Of a stretch of 64,000 bases of DNA, positions 45,493 through 54,175 are shown piece after piece. Source of the stretch: Peptoniphilus stercorisuis (GTDB lineage: Bacteria > Bacillota > Clostridia > Tissierellales > Peptoniphilaceae); the NCBI RefSeq assembly GCF_017874395.1, contig NZ_JAGGLJ010000004.1:62001-126000 (forward strand). The letters run 5' to 3'. How positions within the stretch are numbered: position 1 is the stretch's first letter; every line of letters starts with the position of its first letter. The notes beneath the pieces are model-generated. The model was not told the origin of the DNA. It ran no database searches and worked only from the letters and a program-made list of their open reading frames with translations. The translations under genes were made by a program, and so were the position numbers.

Positions 45493-46488
45493 TTATAGAT
45501 TAATAATATTTCCAATATTTTTTTGCTTTGCAAAGTCATAGATTTTTTTAGCTGCCATAATATCTAATACAGCATTTCCAGTAGTTTCAAAAAATGTTAT
45601 TTCTTCATCATTTTCTCGACCAAGCGTTTTTCCTAATATTAATTCTCCAAGTTCACCTGTAACTTTTTCAATATTAAAATCTCCACTTTAAACTATTTGA
45701 ACAAAATCTCCACTTTCAACAATTGCATCTTTAGTATCAATATAAATTTTATCTGATTTGAAAATTAATTCACTGTCTATCTCTGCCATTTCAGGAGTAT
45801 AAGATCCTACACCATTTACATGAGTTCCTTTTTTTACCCATTCTCCATTAAAAGTTTTATTTCTTGCAGTTGTTACAGATGTAATAATATCTGATTTTTT
45901 AATTACCTCTTCTAAATCTAAAGCTTCTTTTATTTCTACATTATATTTTTTAGAATATTTATTATTCATCTCTTGTACAAATTTTTTTCTATTTTCTTCA
46001 GAAATATCAAATATATATACTTCTTCTATATATCTAATTGCAAGGACTCCTTCTAGTTGTAATTCTGCTTGTCCTCCAGCTCCAATTATTGTAAAAATCT
46101 TACTGTCTTTTCTAGCTAATAAATCAGTTGCAGCACCAGAAATAGCACCAGTTCTAAGCTGAGTTAAATAAGTTCCGTCCATAATGCTTACAGGAAATCC
46201 AGTTTCATCATCTATTAAAAGCATAACTGATGGTACTGAGCTAATTCCTTTTTTTATATTATCTTTATATACACTTACAATTTTTATTCCAAGAGCATCT
46301 TCTGATGACAAATATCCTGGCATATATAAACTTTGTCCATTGTGTTTTTCTATATTTAAATTAGTTCTTAAAGGCACATTTGATAATCCCTTAGAATATT
46401 CTCTTAATGCAATTTTATTTACCTCTATAACTTCTTTTATATTAATTACTTCTTTCATTTCTTCTTTATTTAAAGCTAAAATTTCCAT
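45493..46488 (-). pseudogene. Ornithine cyclodeaminase/mu-crystallin family gene, interrupted by an in-frame TAA
   Basis: The frame from the ATG at 46488 reads 266 residues with SMDGTYLTQLRTGAISGAA, TIIGAGGQAELQLEGVLA and GVGSYTPEMAEIDSE, all family marks. It then meets TAA at 45688-45690. The same frame continues for 64 codons (SGDFNIEKVTGELGEL, GRENDEEITFFETTG) to a true stop at 45493, giving the family's normal length of about 330. The sequence AGTGGAGATTTT occurs on both sides of the stop, 26 bases apart. A single nonsense change fits best. The truncated protein lacks the C-terminal lid region. Substrate unknown (ornithine, alanine or related imines). Confidence 0.85.
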
Positions 46489-46506
46489 ATTTTCCCCTTT
46501 TAGATA

Positions 46507-47307
46507 TTAACTATAAATATCTCTAATTTCTTTCATATCCTTACCATACTCACTAATAAGCTCACTTCTAAACTTATCTATTAATTTTAGACAATAGGCA
46601 TCGTGTTTTACATATTCCTTTGCAAAAAATGATAAAAATTTATTTCTTGTATATACTCCCGATACATCTTTATCTGAAAGTATTCCCCCATAAAGAAAAA
46701 TTTCATCATCTGCTATTACACTTATCCATCTATTAGACATATCCTCAAGTCGCTCCATTTCAAAACCATGAGCAAAATACTTTTTAAGATTTGTCTTATA
46801 TTTTTGATTTTTGTCATATAAAATTACTACACTTTTTTCTATTTCATCAATTTTTTTATTTATACTATTTGTTAAATCCTCATTTAATTCTTCAGACCAA
46901 ATTTGTATATATAGAGAATTTTTTGCATTTGAAATAATTTCTTCAAATTTTAAAATCAAACTATTATAATCCTCTATCTCCCAAATTTCCTCATCATCAT
47001 TTATTAATGGAATGTTTTTTACTAATTCTTCAAAGGAATTTAAAGTATTATTTAGAGATTTTCTAGATAAATTTATTAATTCATCTGGTGAAATAGCTCT
47101 ATATAAATTCACTTTTTCTGTACTATTTATTTCGATTACTCCTCTGCTTAGCATAGTTTCTAAGTGATTATATATTTTTGATCTTGGAATACCTGAATAT
47201 TTACTTATTTCATATCCTGTACTCTTTCCATATTTTAATAAAGTTATATATATTTTTGCTTCATTTTCACTAAAGTTCATTTCTTTTAATTTATTAATAA
47301 TAGACAT
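46507..47307 (-). CDS. TrmB-family transcriptional regulator
   Basis: 266 residues from the ATG at 47307 (GGAGG upstream). The N-terminal helix-turn-helix has FSENEAKIYITLLKYGKSTGYEISKYSGIPRSKIY-type sequence. The C-terminal part is the PLD-like TrmB effector domain (SLYIQIWSEELNE, DDEIFLYGGILS). TrmB proteins sense sugars or other small solutes. It leads an operon with the cyclodeaminase-family gene and the GRP permease, behind a palindrome that overlaps its own promoter. Confidence 0.88.
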   Translation of the reverse strand: MSIINKLKEMNFSENEAKIYITLLKYGKSTGYEISKYSGIPRSKIYNHLETMLSRGVIEINSTEKVNLYRAISPDELINLSRKSLNNTLNSFEELVKNIPLINDDEEIWEIEDYNSLILKFEEIISNAKNSLYIQIWSEELNEDLTNSINKKIDEIEKSVVILYDKNQKYKTNLKKYFAHGFEMERLEDMSNRWISVIADDEIFLYGGILSDKDVSGVYTRNKFLSFFAKEYVKHDAYCLKLIDKFRSELISEYGKDMKEIRDIYS

Positions 47308-47324
47308 TTTAACCTCCAAAATAA

Positions 47325-47351
47325 ATAGTAGTTCCCTTTAGTAACTACTAT
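47325..47351. promoter_or_regulatory. Probable TrmB operator
   Basis: ATAGTAGTT (47325-47333), nine-base spacer, AACTACTAT (47343-47351). Perfect 9-bp inverted arms that begin in the -10 box and cover the start site, pointing to autorepression. Confidence 0.75.
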
Positions 47352-47375
47352 ACAAATTTATATTATTTTTGTCAA
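47347..47375 (-). promoter_or_regulatory. Promoter of the TrmB operon
   Basis: Minus-strand TTGACA (47370-47375), 17-base spacer, TATAGT (47347-47352). Confidence 0.8.
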
Positions 47376-47389
47376 TTCATTTTTACAAA

Positions 47390-47423
47390 ATAAAAAAGAC
47401 TAAAGTTTTCACCTTAGTCTTTT
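47390..47423 (-). terminator. Terminator of the PhnA-like gene
   Basis: Minus-strand AAAAGACTAAGG, loop, CTTTAGTCTTTTTT, nine bases after the stop. Confidence 0.85.
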
Positions 47424-47431
47424 AATTTATC

Positions 47432-47773
47432 CTATGCTTTTTTCACAACTTCTGATTTTAAATTCATAGGTCCAAATCCTGGAATTTTACATCCAATATC
47501 ATGTCCATCTACTTCTTCTTGAAGTACTATGGATTTTACTTTTGTACCTTGCTTAAGAGGTTTTGATTCACCTTTTACTTTTAAATCTTTAATAATTACT
47601 ACATCATCACCATCTTTAAGCTCATTTCCAACAGAATCTCTAACTACTTTTTTCTCTGCTGCCTTTTCCATTTCAAGTTTTGTCCATTCATGAAAACACT
47701 CTGGACAAACAAATAAATGACCATCTTCATATGTATACTCACTGTTACATTTTGGGCAATTTGGTAAACTCAT
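47432..47773 (-). CDS. PhnA/YjdM-family zinc-ribbon protein
   Basis: 113 residues. The N-terminal ribbon has [15 protein letters not shown] and [10 protein letters not shown], followed by [23 protein letters not shown] and [21 protein letters not shown]. The family carries the name PhnA, but its members are not shown to break phosphonates. Role unknown; common single gene in bacteria. Confidence 0.92.
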   Translation of the reverse strand: MSLPNCPKCNSEYTYEDGHLFVCPECFHEWTKLEMEKAAEKKVVRDSVGNELKDGDDVVIIKDLKVKGESKPLKQGTKVKSIVLQEEVDGHDIGCKIPGFGPMNLKSEVVKKA

Positions 47774-47852
47774 TTAATCACACTCCTTAACAATAGTATA
47801 CACGAAAATAATAAAAAGTCATTAATATTCATTTTTTATATAAATATATTAA

Positions 47853-48284
47853 TTAAATTAATTTTAAATTATCTACAATATTTTCACTTTCAATTTTTTT
47901 AATACTATATTTCATACTTAAAAATATTATAATAAATACAAATAATATTCCTATTATTAAACTTTTATAGGGCAGTATATAATCTATTTCTAAACCAGAA
48001 AAAACTAATCCCCTATATATTAAAATAGACACTATTATAGAAAATATAATTGAATAAAATAAAGATTTAATAGAGTAAAAAACAGCTTCAAAATTCATCA
48101 TTTTTCTAAAGGATTTATCTCCCATTCCAATAGATTTTAACATTGAAAGTTCTCTTCTTCTAAGATTAATATTTGTTGATATAGTATTAAATACATTTGC
48201 AATAGCAGTTAATCCAATCATTATAACAAATACATAGGTAAAAATATTTATTATAATTATAGTTATTTTTCCTATAAAAGTCAT
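47853..48284 (-). pseudogene. Fragment of an FtsX-like ABC transporter permease
   Basis: 143 residues corresponding only to the C-terminal three-span part of an FtsX/MacB permease (INLRRRELSMLKSIGMGDKSFRKMM is the typical cytoplasmic loop). No ribosome site precedes the ATG. Neither the N-terminal half nor an ABC ATPase lies upstream; instead azlD is there. It looks like the remnant of a deleted transporter operon. Confidence 0.75.
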
Positions 48285-48347
48285 AAAGATAAAAAAACTA
48301 TATTTATAAGATAACTTAAATAAATATAGTTTAAAATATGTATTAAA

Positions 48348-48674
48348 TTAAAAAACTACTTGTATAAGAAACATATATAAAATAGTACCACCAGCTATAG
48401 ATATTAGCATCTTTCTTTTCCATATATGAATACTTATTATAAACACAATAGAAATAAGTTCTGGTATTCCATGACTTCCCGTTAAAATACTTATATCTTT
48501 TAAAGAATATACTACAAGCATTCCAAGAACTGCTGGAGGAAGCACAGTGCCTAAATATTTTATAAATTTTGGTGTTTCTTTACTTGGTGGAAATAAAATA
48601 AATGGCAAAAATCTCGTAATAATTGTTCCTAAAACTATCATTGAAATCGTTATTATTCTTTGAATAAATGTCAT
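48348..48674 (-). CDS. azlD: AzlD-family branched-chain amino acid export subunit
   Basis: 108 residues with three to four spans. [37 protein letters not shown]-type sequence is the AzlD mark. With AzlC it exports branched-chain amino acids. Its start overlaps the azlC stop by four bases. Confidence 0.9.
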   Translation of the reverse strand: MTFIQRIITISMIVLGTIITRFLPFILFPPSKETPKFIKYLGTVLPPAVLGMLVVYSLKDISILTGSHGIPELISIVFIISIHIWKRKMLISIAGGTILYMFLIQVVF

Positions 48675-49381
48675 TGTACTTCACCGACTTTCTCTAGAGA
48701 ATCTTTTAATATAGTAAAAAATAATAATATTAATATCATTGCAGGAACCATAAACTTTGTACCTTTGAAAATTATCAAACAAACTAAAGAAATTACAAGT
48801 CCTAAAATAGAACTAAAATGATTTTCTTCCTTAAGCCATTGTTCAAGAAAAATAACAAGAAATAAAGCTGTCATTACAAATTCAATTCCCTCTGTACTAA
48901 AGGGAATAATAGATCCAAATAGACCTCCAAGAGTAGCACCAGATACCCAGTATATATGATTAAGTAAAGTTACAAAAAACATAAACCAACCTTTGTTTAT
49001 TCCATCAGGAGCATCAGTCATACAATTTATAGAAAAAGTCTCATCACACATTCCAAAAATAAGATAATATCTTTTAAAACCATCTACATTATACTTATCA
49101 AGCATTGAAAGACCATAAAATAAATGTCTAGCATTAATCATAAGAGTTAAAAACAAAACATTTAATGGATTAAAAGCACTAAGAAGCCAACCAACAGCTG
49201 CAAATTCAACAGAACCACCAAAAATAGTAATGCTCATAAACATTGGATATAAAAAAGAAAAACCAGAAACATTCATATAAATCCCATAAGCCATTCCCAA
49301 AAACATAAATCCAGCTAAAATAGGTATTGTAAAAGGAAATGCCGCTTTAAATGCATTTGTAATAGTCTTTTTCCTATTCAT
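48671..49381 (-). CDS. azlC: AzlC-family branched-chain amino acid permease
   Basis: 236 residues, about seven spans. [36 protein letters not shown] and [11 protein letters not shown] are family signatures. Main subunit of the two-gene exporter with AzlD, which it overlaps. Confidence 0.92.
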   Translation of the reverse strand: MNRKKTITNAFKAAFPFTIPILAGFMFLGMAYGIYMNVSGFSFLYPMFMSITIFGGSVEFAAVGWLLSAFNPLNVLFLTLMINARHLFYGLSMLDKYNVDGFKRYYLIFGMCDETFSINCMTDAPDGINKGWFMFFVTLLNHIYWVSGATLGGLFGSIIPFSTEGIEFVMTALFLVIFLEQWLKEENHFSSILGLVISLVCLIIFKGTKFMVPAMILILLFFTILKDSLEKVGEVQ

Positions 49382-49500
49382 TTTTTATCACTCTTTCTAT
49401 GTATAAATTTTTTAAAAAATCATCTCACTTGTCGCTTTATTACTTTATTATAGCTTATCAATATTTTATTATAAAATCAAATAACTTGTTTTTTCTTAAT

Positions 49501-49534
49501 AAAAAAAGTAACTAAGATTTCCTTAATTACTTTT
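49501..49534 (-). terminator. Terminator of the TIR-HNH unit
   Basis: Minus-strand AAGTAATTAAGG, loop AAAT, CTTAGTTACTT plus T-run, 60 bases after the HNH stop. Confidence 0.75.
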
Positions 49535-49593
49535 ACAAAATCATTTAAATATTATAATTCCTTTTGTATTACATATTAAAACTATCCTATTTT

Positions 49594-50118
49594 TTATTTT
49601 ATATATATATCTTTATTGTACTTATTTATTGATATTCTTAAAACTCCTGCTATAGTTGCTGCATTTAAATATGGATGCCCGAAATGATAAGTTGTTTTTT
49701 TAATTTCCTCTTCAATTAAATTTTTAAATTTTTGTTCATCATAAATTTTTCGTTGTTTTATTTCCTCTTCAATAGAAACAGAATAAATTCTATTATATTC
49801 TTCAATTCCTCTATCTATCCAAAAAGTATCATATAATGATGTTTTATAAGCAAATATCCAATCCCACATTATATCTTTATCAAAACCATTTGGATTTTCT
49901 ATATGACATCTTTTACATAATAAAACTAAATTTTCTGGTGAATCTTCTCCACCTAAGGAATCTGGAATAATATGACATCTTTCAAGTGGTACTTTATATC
50001 CACATCTCCAACACCTCTCATGTGCTTCTGTAAAATCAACACTTAAATTAGATTCATCTATTTTATTAAACCAATAATTAACAATTTCTTTTTTAGTAGT
50101 CTTAATATTTTTTCTCAT
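49594..50118 (-). CDS. HNH endonuclease-domain protein
   Basis: 174 residues. Zinc-coordinated HNH fold: ERCWRCGYK, the catalytic ERCHIIPDSLGGED, then NLVLLCKRCH. All metal and catalytic residues are present. The rest is helical with HFGHPYLNAATIAGVLRI near the end. It is 22 bases downstream of the TIR gene on the same strand with a common terminator. Stand-alone HNH proteins of this kind occur widely, so a joint function with TIR is a hypothesis. Confidence 0.82.
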   Translation of the reverse strand: MRKNIKTTKKEIVNYWFNKIDESNLSVDFTEAHERCWRCGYKVPLERCHIIPDSLGGEDSPENLVLLCKRCHIENPNGFDKDIMWDWIFAYKTSLYDTFWIDRGIEEYNRIYSVSIEEEIKQRKIYDEQKFKNLIEEEIKKTTYHFGHPYLNAATIAGVLRISINKYNKDIYIK

Positions 50119-50140
50119 ATGAATTTCTCCATAATTTAAA

Positions 50141-50854
50141 TTATTTAAAGGCTTGAACTAATAAATCAAAACCTTTACTATAATCTTCTCTAAAATCCGC
50201 ATATTTTTTCACCTTAAGAAATTCTGGTATTTCACAATCATTTAACAAAACTGGAATGACTTTTACTTTATTATTTTCTATTTCATTCCAATACATAGTT
50301 TGCCATTCCGCTTGAACCCATTTTGATTCAACTGAATTTGGTGATAGTAAAACTATAATGTAATCAGCTACTGATAATGCTTTTTGTATTTTCTCAGGTA
50401 TTGACTGTCCAACTTTAATATCCCAAGTATCTATCCATGGATCATGTCCAAGTTCTGCTAAATCTACATATAAAGTATTGGCATAGATTCTGTCCAAAGA
50501 TGAATATGAAATAAAAATCTTTAATCCATTTTTTGTAGAAAATCTTGACTTAATATGTCGTTCATAAAAAAGAGTTTTAGCATAAACTAATTCTTCTAAA
50601 AGTTCTAATCTTTCATTTTTAGAATTAGTTTTATTAATTTCACTATATAAAATTTCTAGTCTAATTGCTAAATCTCTCATAGTAATTTTATCTGTAACAC
50701 ATTCTATTGGAACTAAATCAGAATTCATACACAATAACATATCTCCCCAATAAACAACAGCACATTCAATATCATCTTCATCAATGTCATCATCATAATA
50801 TCCTATTCGCCCTTTATATTTACCATCAATACACTTCACTGGTCCATAATACAT
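50141..50854 (-). CDS. TIR-domain protein with N-terminal SH3/KOW-like domain
   Basis: 237 residues. Residues 110-237 are a TIR domain: LKIFISYSSLDR (box 1), WIDTWDIKVGQSIPEKIQKAL, YIIVLLSPNSVESKWVQAEW with the Glu (residue 183) expected of NAD-consuming TIR enzymes. Residues 1-50 (VKCIDGKYKGRIGYY, AVVYWGDMLL) resemble a small beta-barrel of SH3/KOW type. A helical link follows. Bacterial TIR proteins often act in phage defence by degrading NAD or making signal nucleotides. No known partner (ThsA, SAVED, pAgo) is adjacent; an HNH gene is. Confidence 0.85.
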   Translation of the reverse strand: MYYGPVKCIDGKYKGRIGYYDDDIDEDDIECAVVYWGDMLLCMNSDLVPIECVTDKITMRDLAIRLEILYSEINKTNSKNERLELLEELVYAKTLFYERHIKSRFSTKNGLKIFISYSSLDRIYANTLYVDLAELGHDPWIDTWDIKVGQSIPEKIQKALSVADYIIVLLSPNSVESKWVQAEWQTMYWNEIENNKVKVIPVLLNDCEIPEFLKVKKYADFREDYSKGFDLLVQAFK

Positions 50855-50929
50855 ATATACACCTACTTTCCAATAAATAAATTAAGCATTCACAACTAAA
50901 TTATATCAAAGATTTTTCTAAAATATAGT

Positions 50930-51679
50930 CTATTCCTTAAATAGTCTCTTGATATAACTTACATCAACTAAATTCACAGTTTTAAACTCACCCTTATAAA
51001 ACACAGCATAATTATTAAAAACACAAGGCATATTCTTAGCATCCTTAAGTGTATTTACTTCTACTAAAGATACTAAAATATTTTCTAATTTGCAGTATTC
51101 TTTAATTTTTTCAATATTTTGATATATAAAAGGACATTGCATACTGTAATAAATTGTAAGATTTTCATTATCAATTTTTTCACTTTTAGCATTTTCTAAA
51201 AATTTCGGATTATTTCCATCAAAAGAAAGCGCAAGAAGTTCATATCCATTTTCTGTTGTGTCTACTGCTTTAAATCCAAACTTTTTTGCAAAAGACTTAT
51301 CCGAAAGCCAAGCTTTTTGTTTTTTTGCACTTAACATACATATTCCAGACTTATTATTTTTCTTAGCATCATCAATGCAGTAATTCATAAGAGACTCTCC
51401 ATATCCCTTTTTCTTATAAATTCCATCCACCCACAGGCAATATATATAATAATAATTTTCACCATCTATAGGAACCCAAGCTTTTTCTAATGGAGCATAT
51501 TCAATAAATACAGGAGCCTTTACATCTAGTTTTCTAAATATATGACCTTCTTTTAATCTATTAAAGATCCAAGTCTTTTTTGCCTCAATACCTACATGTG
51601 GTTTTCTACTTCTAATTATGCAGCTTATATGTTCATCTGCAATATTTTTAGTATTTAAATTTATAAAATTCCCGGACAT
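50930..51679 (-). CDS. GNAT acetyltransferase with C-terminal YoaP domain
   Basis: 249 residues. GNAT part: YYYIYCLWVDGIYKKKGYGESLMNYCIDD-type acetyl-CoA site, then AKKFGFKAVDTTENGYELLAL. The C-terminal ~80 residues (LTIYYSMQCPFIYQNIEKIKEYC, VNTLKDAKNMPCVFNNYAVFY) have a thioredoxin-like Cys and match the YoaP domain layout. Substrate unknown. Confidence 0.83.
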   Translation of the reverse strand: MSGNFINLNTKNIADEHISCIIRSRKPHVGIEAKKTWIFNRLKEGHIFRKLDVKAPVFIEYAPLEKAWVPIDGENYYYIYCLWVDGIYKKKGYGESLMNYCIDDAKKNNKSGICMLSAKKQKAWLSDKSFAKKFGFKAVDTTENGYELLALSFDGNNPKFLENAKSEKIDNENLTIYYSMQCPFIYQNIEKIKEYCKLENILVSLVEVNTLKDAKNMPCVFNNYAVFYKGEFKTVNLVDVSYIKRLFKE

Positions 51680-51789
51680 TTTAAACCCCTTTTTTTTAAT
51701 ATTTTATGATTAAAATCTTTTGAAAAAATCATTTTAAATTTTTTATTAATTAAATTTAATTAAACTTATTTACTATTATTTAAACTTTA

Positions 51790-52035
51790 CTATATATTTT
51801 TATAAGTCGTTTTCAAAGAATCACGAATCATTTCGTTAATTTTCATAACACTTAGAGGTGTTATATTATTAAAATTAACTTTGTCTTCAAATATCTTTTT
51901 TAGTTCTCCCGATGAATCTTCTCCATACTTAGATAGTAAAATAAGTGCTCTATCACCTTTTTGACTATCATCTTCAAACTCTATATTTTCAATGTCTGTT
52001 TCATAAATATATTTAATTAGTTCTTTAATTTCCAT
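51790..52035 (-). CDS. Small hypothetical protein (81 aa)
   Basis: The ATG at 52035 follows AGAAGGAGTTAAAGT. The sequence is acidic and helical with no membrane span (MEIKELIKYIYETDIENIEF at the start). Family not recognised. The strong ribosome site and codon use support a real gene. Confidence 0.6.
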   Translation of the reverse strand: MEIKELIKYIYETDIENIEFEDDSQKGDRALILLSKYGEDSSGELKKIFEDKVNFNNITPLSVMKINEMIRDSLKTTYKNI

Positions 52036-52232
52036 ACTTTAACTCCTTCTACATATTTAAATTTACTTATTCTTTTCTCATTATATCAAAAATAGGCCAA
52101 GATACTTTAACTATTTAGTACCTTAACCTATTTTTAAATATCTATTTAATTATACATTTTATTTTTATCTCTATATCATTATGAATTCTGACTTTATCAA
52201 TTATTCTTTAAACTAAACCTAATCTATTACAT

Positions 52233-52268
52233 AAAAAAACGGCCCAGACTTTTATATCTGAACCGTTA
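52233..52268 (-). terminator. Terminator of the VanZ-52.3 kb operon
   Basis: Minus-strand AACGGTTCAGA, loop, TCTGGGCCGTT plus T-run. The 267 bases between 52036 and 52302 hold nothing else recognised. Confidence 0.85.
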
Positions 52269-52302
52269 AAATTATCTACTCATAAATTAGTTAAACTTTA
52301 AA

Positions 52303-52656
52303 TCAATCTATAATCATATATATTTTTCTCATATATACTAAGTATTTTTCGTTATCTTTAAACAAAATAAAAGAATTAATTAAATCACTATTTTTATCAA
52401 CCATAGAGACATTTCCTAATTTTTGAAAATTATGAACATCTTCTTTATTTACAACGGTAAATGAATAGTCATTTTCTTTTCTACCAATTTTATTTAAATC
52501 TTTTTCATCAACTTCTGAACTTAAAAAACTTTCCATCTTACTAAAATCTTTTAAATTTTCACTAATCTTAGTACTCTTACTATATTTAAATTGATATATA
52601 AATATAGCAAGAGAAGAAACAACTAGCAATAATACAATTAAAACTCTTCTATTCAT
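52303..52656 (-). CDS. Membrane-anchored protein of unknown function (117 aa)
   Basis: One N-terminal span (VLIVLLLVVSSLAIFIYQF) after MNRR, then about 95 polar residues, probably outside the cell. No lipobox. I recognise no family. It starts 16 bases after the VanZ-like stop, so it is co-transcribed. Confidence 0.7.
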   Translation of the reverse strand: MNRRVLIVLLLVVSSLAIFIYQFKYSKSTKISENLKDFSKMESFLSSEVDEKDLNKIGRKENDYSFTVVNKEDVHNFQKLGNVSMVDKNSDLINSFILFKDNEKYLVYMRKIYMIID

Positions 52657-52672
52657 TTTATAAAGTTCCCTT

Positions 52673-53161
52673 CTAATTTATATAATTACAATTTTTTACC
52701 ACAAACTCAGTAATAATTTTATAAAATAAATATCCAAAGACTGCCCCTAATACATTTAGTATAATATCATCTACATCAAATTCACCAAGTCCAGTTAAAA
52801 GCTGAGTACATTCAAAGCTTAAATTTAAAATAAATGAACTTATTATTATAGGTTTAAATTTACTAATTCTATTTGTTAGTAATGGCATTAAAAAACTAAA
52901 GGGCATAAAGGCAATAATATTTCCTAATAAGTTTTTTACTGAAATTCTAATATTTTTACTATTAAATAAATATTCAAAAATACTTTTAAATGGCATAAAA
53001 TTACCATGTTCTATTCTAAATCTCAATGAAGATAACTTAAAATCTTTCAAAATCGTCTTTATCATAGGTAGTGGATATTTAAAAAGTATGACTTTTATTA
53101 AAAAAACTAAATATATAGCAAATAAAACAAAAACTATCTTCTTTCTTTTTCTAATATTCAT
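52673..53161 (-). CDS. VanZ-like membrane protein
   Basis: 162 residues from the ATG at 53161 (AGGAG five bases upstream). VanZ marks: NFMPFKSIFEYLF, NLLGNIIAFMPFSFLMPLL, LSFECTQLLTGLGEFDVDDIILNVLGAVFGYL. VanZ itself gives low-level teicoplanin resistance; most homologues have no assigned role. Confidence 0.88.
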   Translation of the reverse strand: MNIRKRKKIVFVLFAIYLVFLIKVILFKYPLPMIKTILKDFKLSSLRFRIEHGNFMPFKSIFEYLFNSKNIRISVKNLLGNIIAFMPFSFLMPLLTNRISKFKPIIISSFILNLSFECTQLLTGLGEFDVDDIILNVLGAVFGYLFYKIITEFVVKNCNYIN

Positions 53162-53197
53162 TCTTACTCCTAAATTTCTACACAATTCTCTTTCCAA

Positions 53198-53403
53198 TAT
53201 TATTATGAACTAAAAAATTACTTTTACTTTCTAATCAATATTACTACATTCTCCACATGCAACGACCTGTCAGGATTGATGTTTTTTACAGTTCCTTACT
53301 TTTACTAGTGTATTCTGGTATTCTCTAGTCTTGGTGGTAGTCGGGAATAAGTCTATTACTATATTTGGAGTATAGGTAGGTGGGAATATGTCGATAAATA
53401 ATA
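53198..53403. other. Composition boundary, probable left end of the mobile element
   Basis: No gene is supported here. From about 53250 rightward the sequence is clearly richer in G and C (for example 53311-53390, with TAGTCTTGGTGGTAGTCGGG) than the host DNA to the left. The next six genes and the recombinases share that character. I could not identify an att core. Confidence 0.45.
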
Positions 53404-53829
53404 TTAATCTAATACTGACAACCTTTTCAACCAACTTAACATAGGACCTTCTTTTAAACACCATAATAAAGAACCCTCACTAAATCTTTCACCCCTAATT
53501 ACCCCCATTATCAAAGCAAGAATACACTTGCTATCCAGTAATAGAGTATCCATTTCACTCATTGATTTTAAATTCCATTCAATATTATTCTCTCTTAAAA
53601 TGGATTGGTAATTTGTCAATTCGTATTCTGGATGACTATCAGAAAACTTATAAAAATCCTCTATGAAATTATATATAAGTTCATCATAACTCAGAAAGGG
53701 TGCTTGCATTGGATCTTCTGAAGTTCCACTACTCTTTTTATCAAATATCCACTCTCCAAAACTCTCGAGTTCCTGAATGTTTTCTATGTATTTAGTTAAT
53801 GCATTAAATTTATTTTCTATTGTTCTCAC
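53404..53829 (-). CDS. DUF6508-like hypothetical protein, element cargo
   Basis: 141 residues from a GTG at 53829 (AAGGTG upstream). FLSYDELIYNFIEDFYKFSDSHPEY, then DTLLLDSKCILALIMGVIRGERFSEGSLLWCLKEGPMLSWL-type sequence, resembles the DUF6508 family; the match is from memory and tentative. Last gene of the six-gene cargo operon, two bases after its neighbour. Confidence 0.65.
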   Translation of the reverse strand: MRTIENKFNALTKYIENIQELESFGEWIFDKKSSGTSEDPMQAPFLSYDELIYNFIEDFYKFSDSHPEYELTNYQSILRENNIEWNLKSMSEMDTLLLDSKCILALIMGVIRGERFSEGSLLWCLKEGPMLSWLKRLSVLD

Positions 53830-53831
53830 CC

Positions 53832-54164
53832 CTACACCTTAAATTCCCTACGATACCAGTCATGTAAATCATCTGTCGTATGAATTTTTTCAGCTATAAT
53901 CTTTCCATTAGTTACATTCTTATAAAACTTCTCTTTAAAATATTCAATGGTCAAAAGTTTAAATTCCTATACTCCAGGTTCATGTCCTTTAGAAATAAAT
54001 TTAAATCCATGCTCATCTTCATGAGTAACCTCACCAACAATCATATGCCCCCTATCGGTATCAAAAAACCTTATATGATCTTTGTACATATGTACATCCA
54101 TGGCTATGCTAGAAAAATCATCATCATTTGTCATTTTCAAAACATAGATTGCTTTTCTATCCAT
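53832..54164 (-). pseudogene. Small cargo gene interrupted by an in-frame TAG
   Basis: From the ATG at 54164, 65 residues (MDRKAIYVLKMTNDDDFSS, FISKGHEPGV) end at TAG (53967-53969). The same frame then continues for 44 codons (EFKLLTIEYFKEKFYKNVTN, IHTTDDLHDWYRREFKV) to TAG at 53832, two bases before the next gene. The gap-free spacing of the operon is only restored if the two parts are one gene of 110 residues. A Tyr codon changed to TAG would explain it. Family not recognised. Confidence 0.6.
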
Positions 54165-54175
54165 TTTAAATTCCC

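Noticed and set aside
53270-53464. 64-residue minus-strand frame overlapping the DUF6508-like gene
   Set aside because: No ribosome site, basic unstructured sequence, and overlap with a better-supported gene in another frame.
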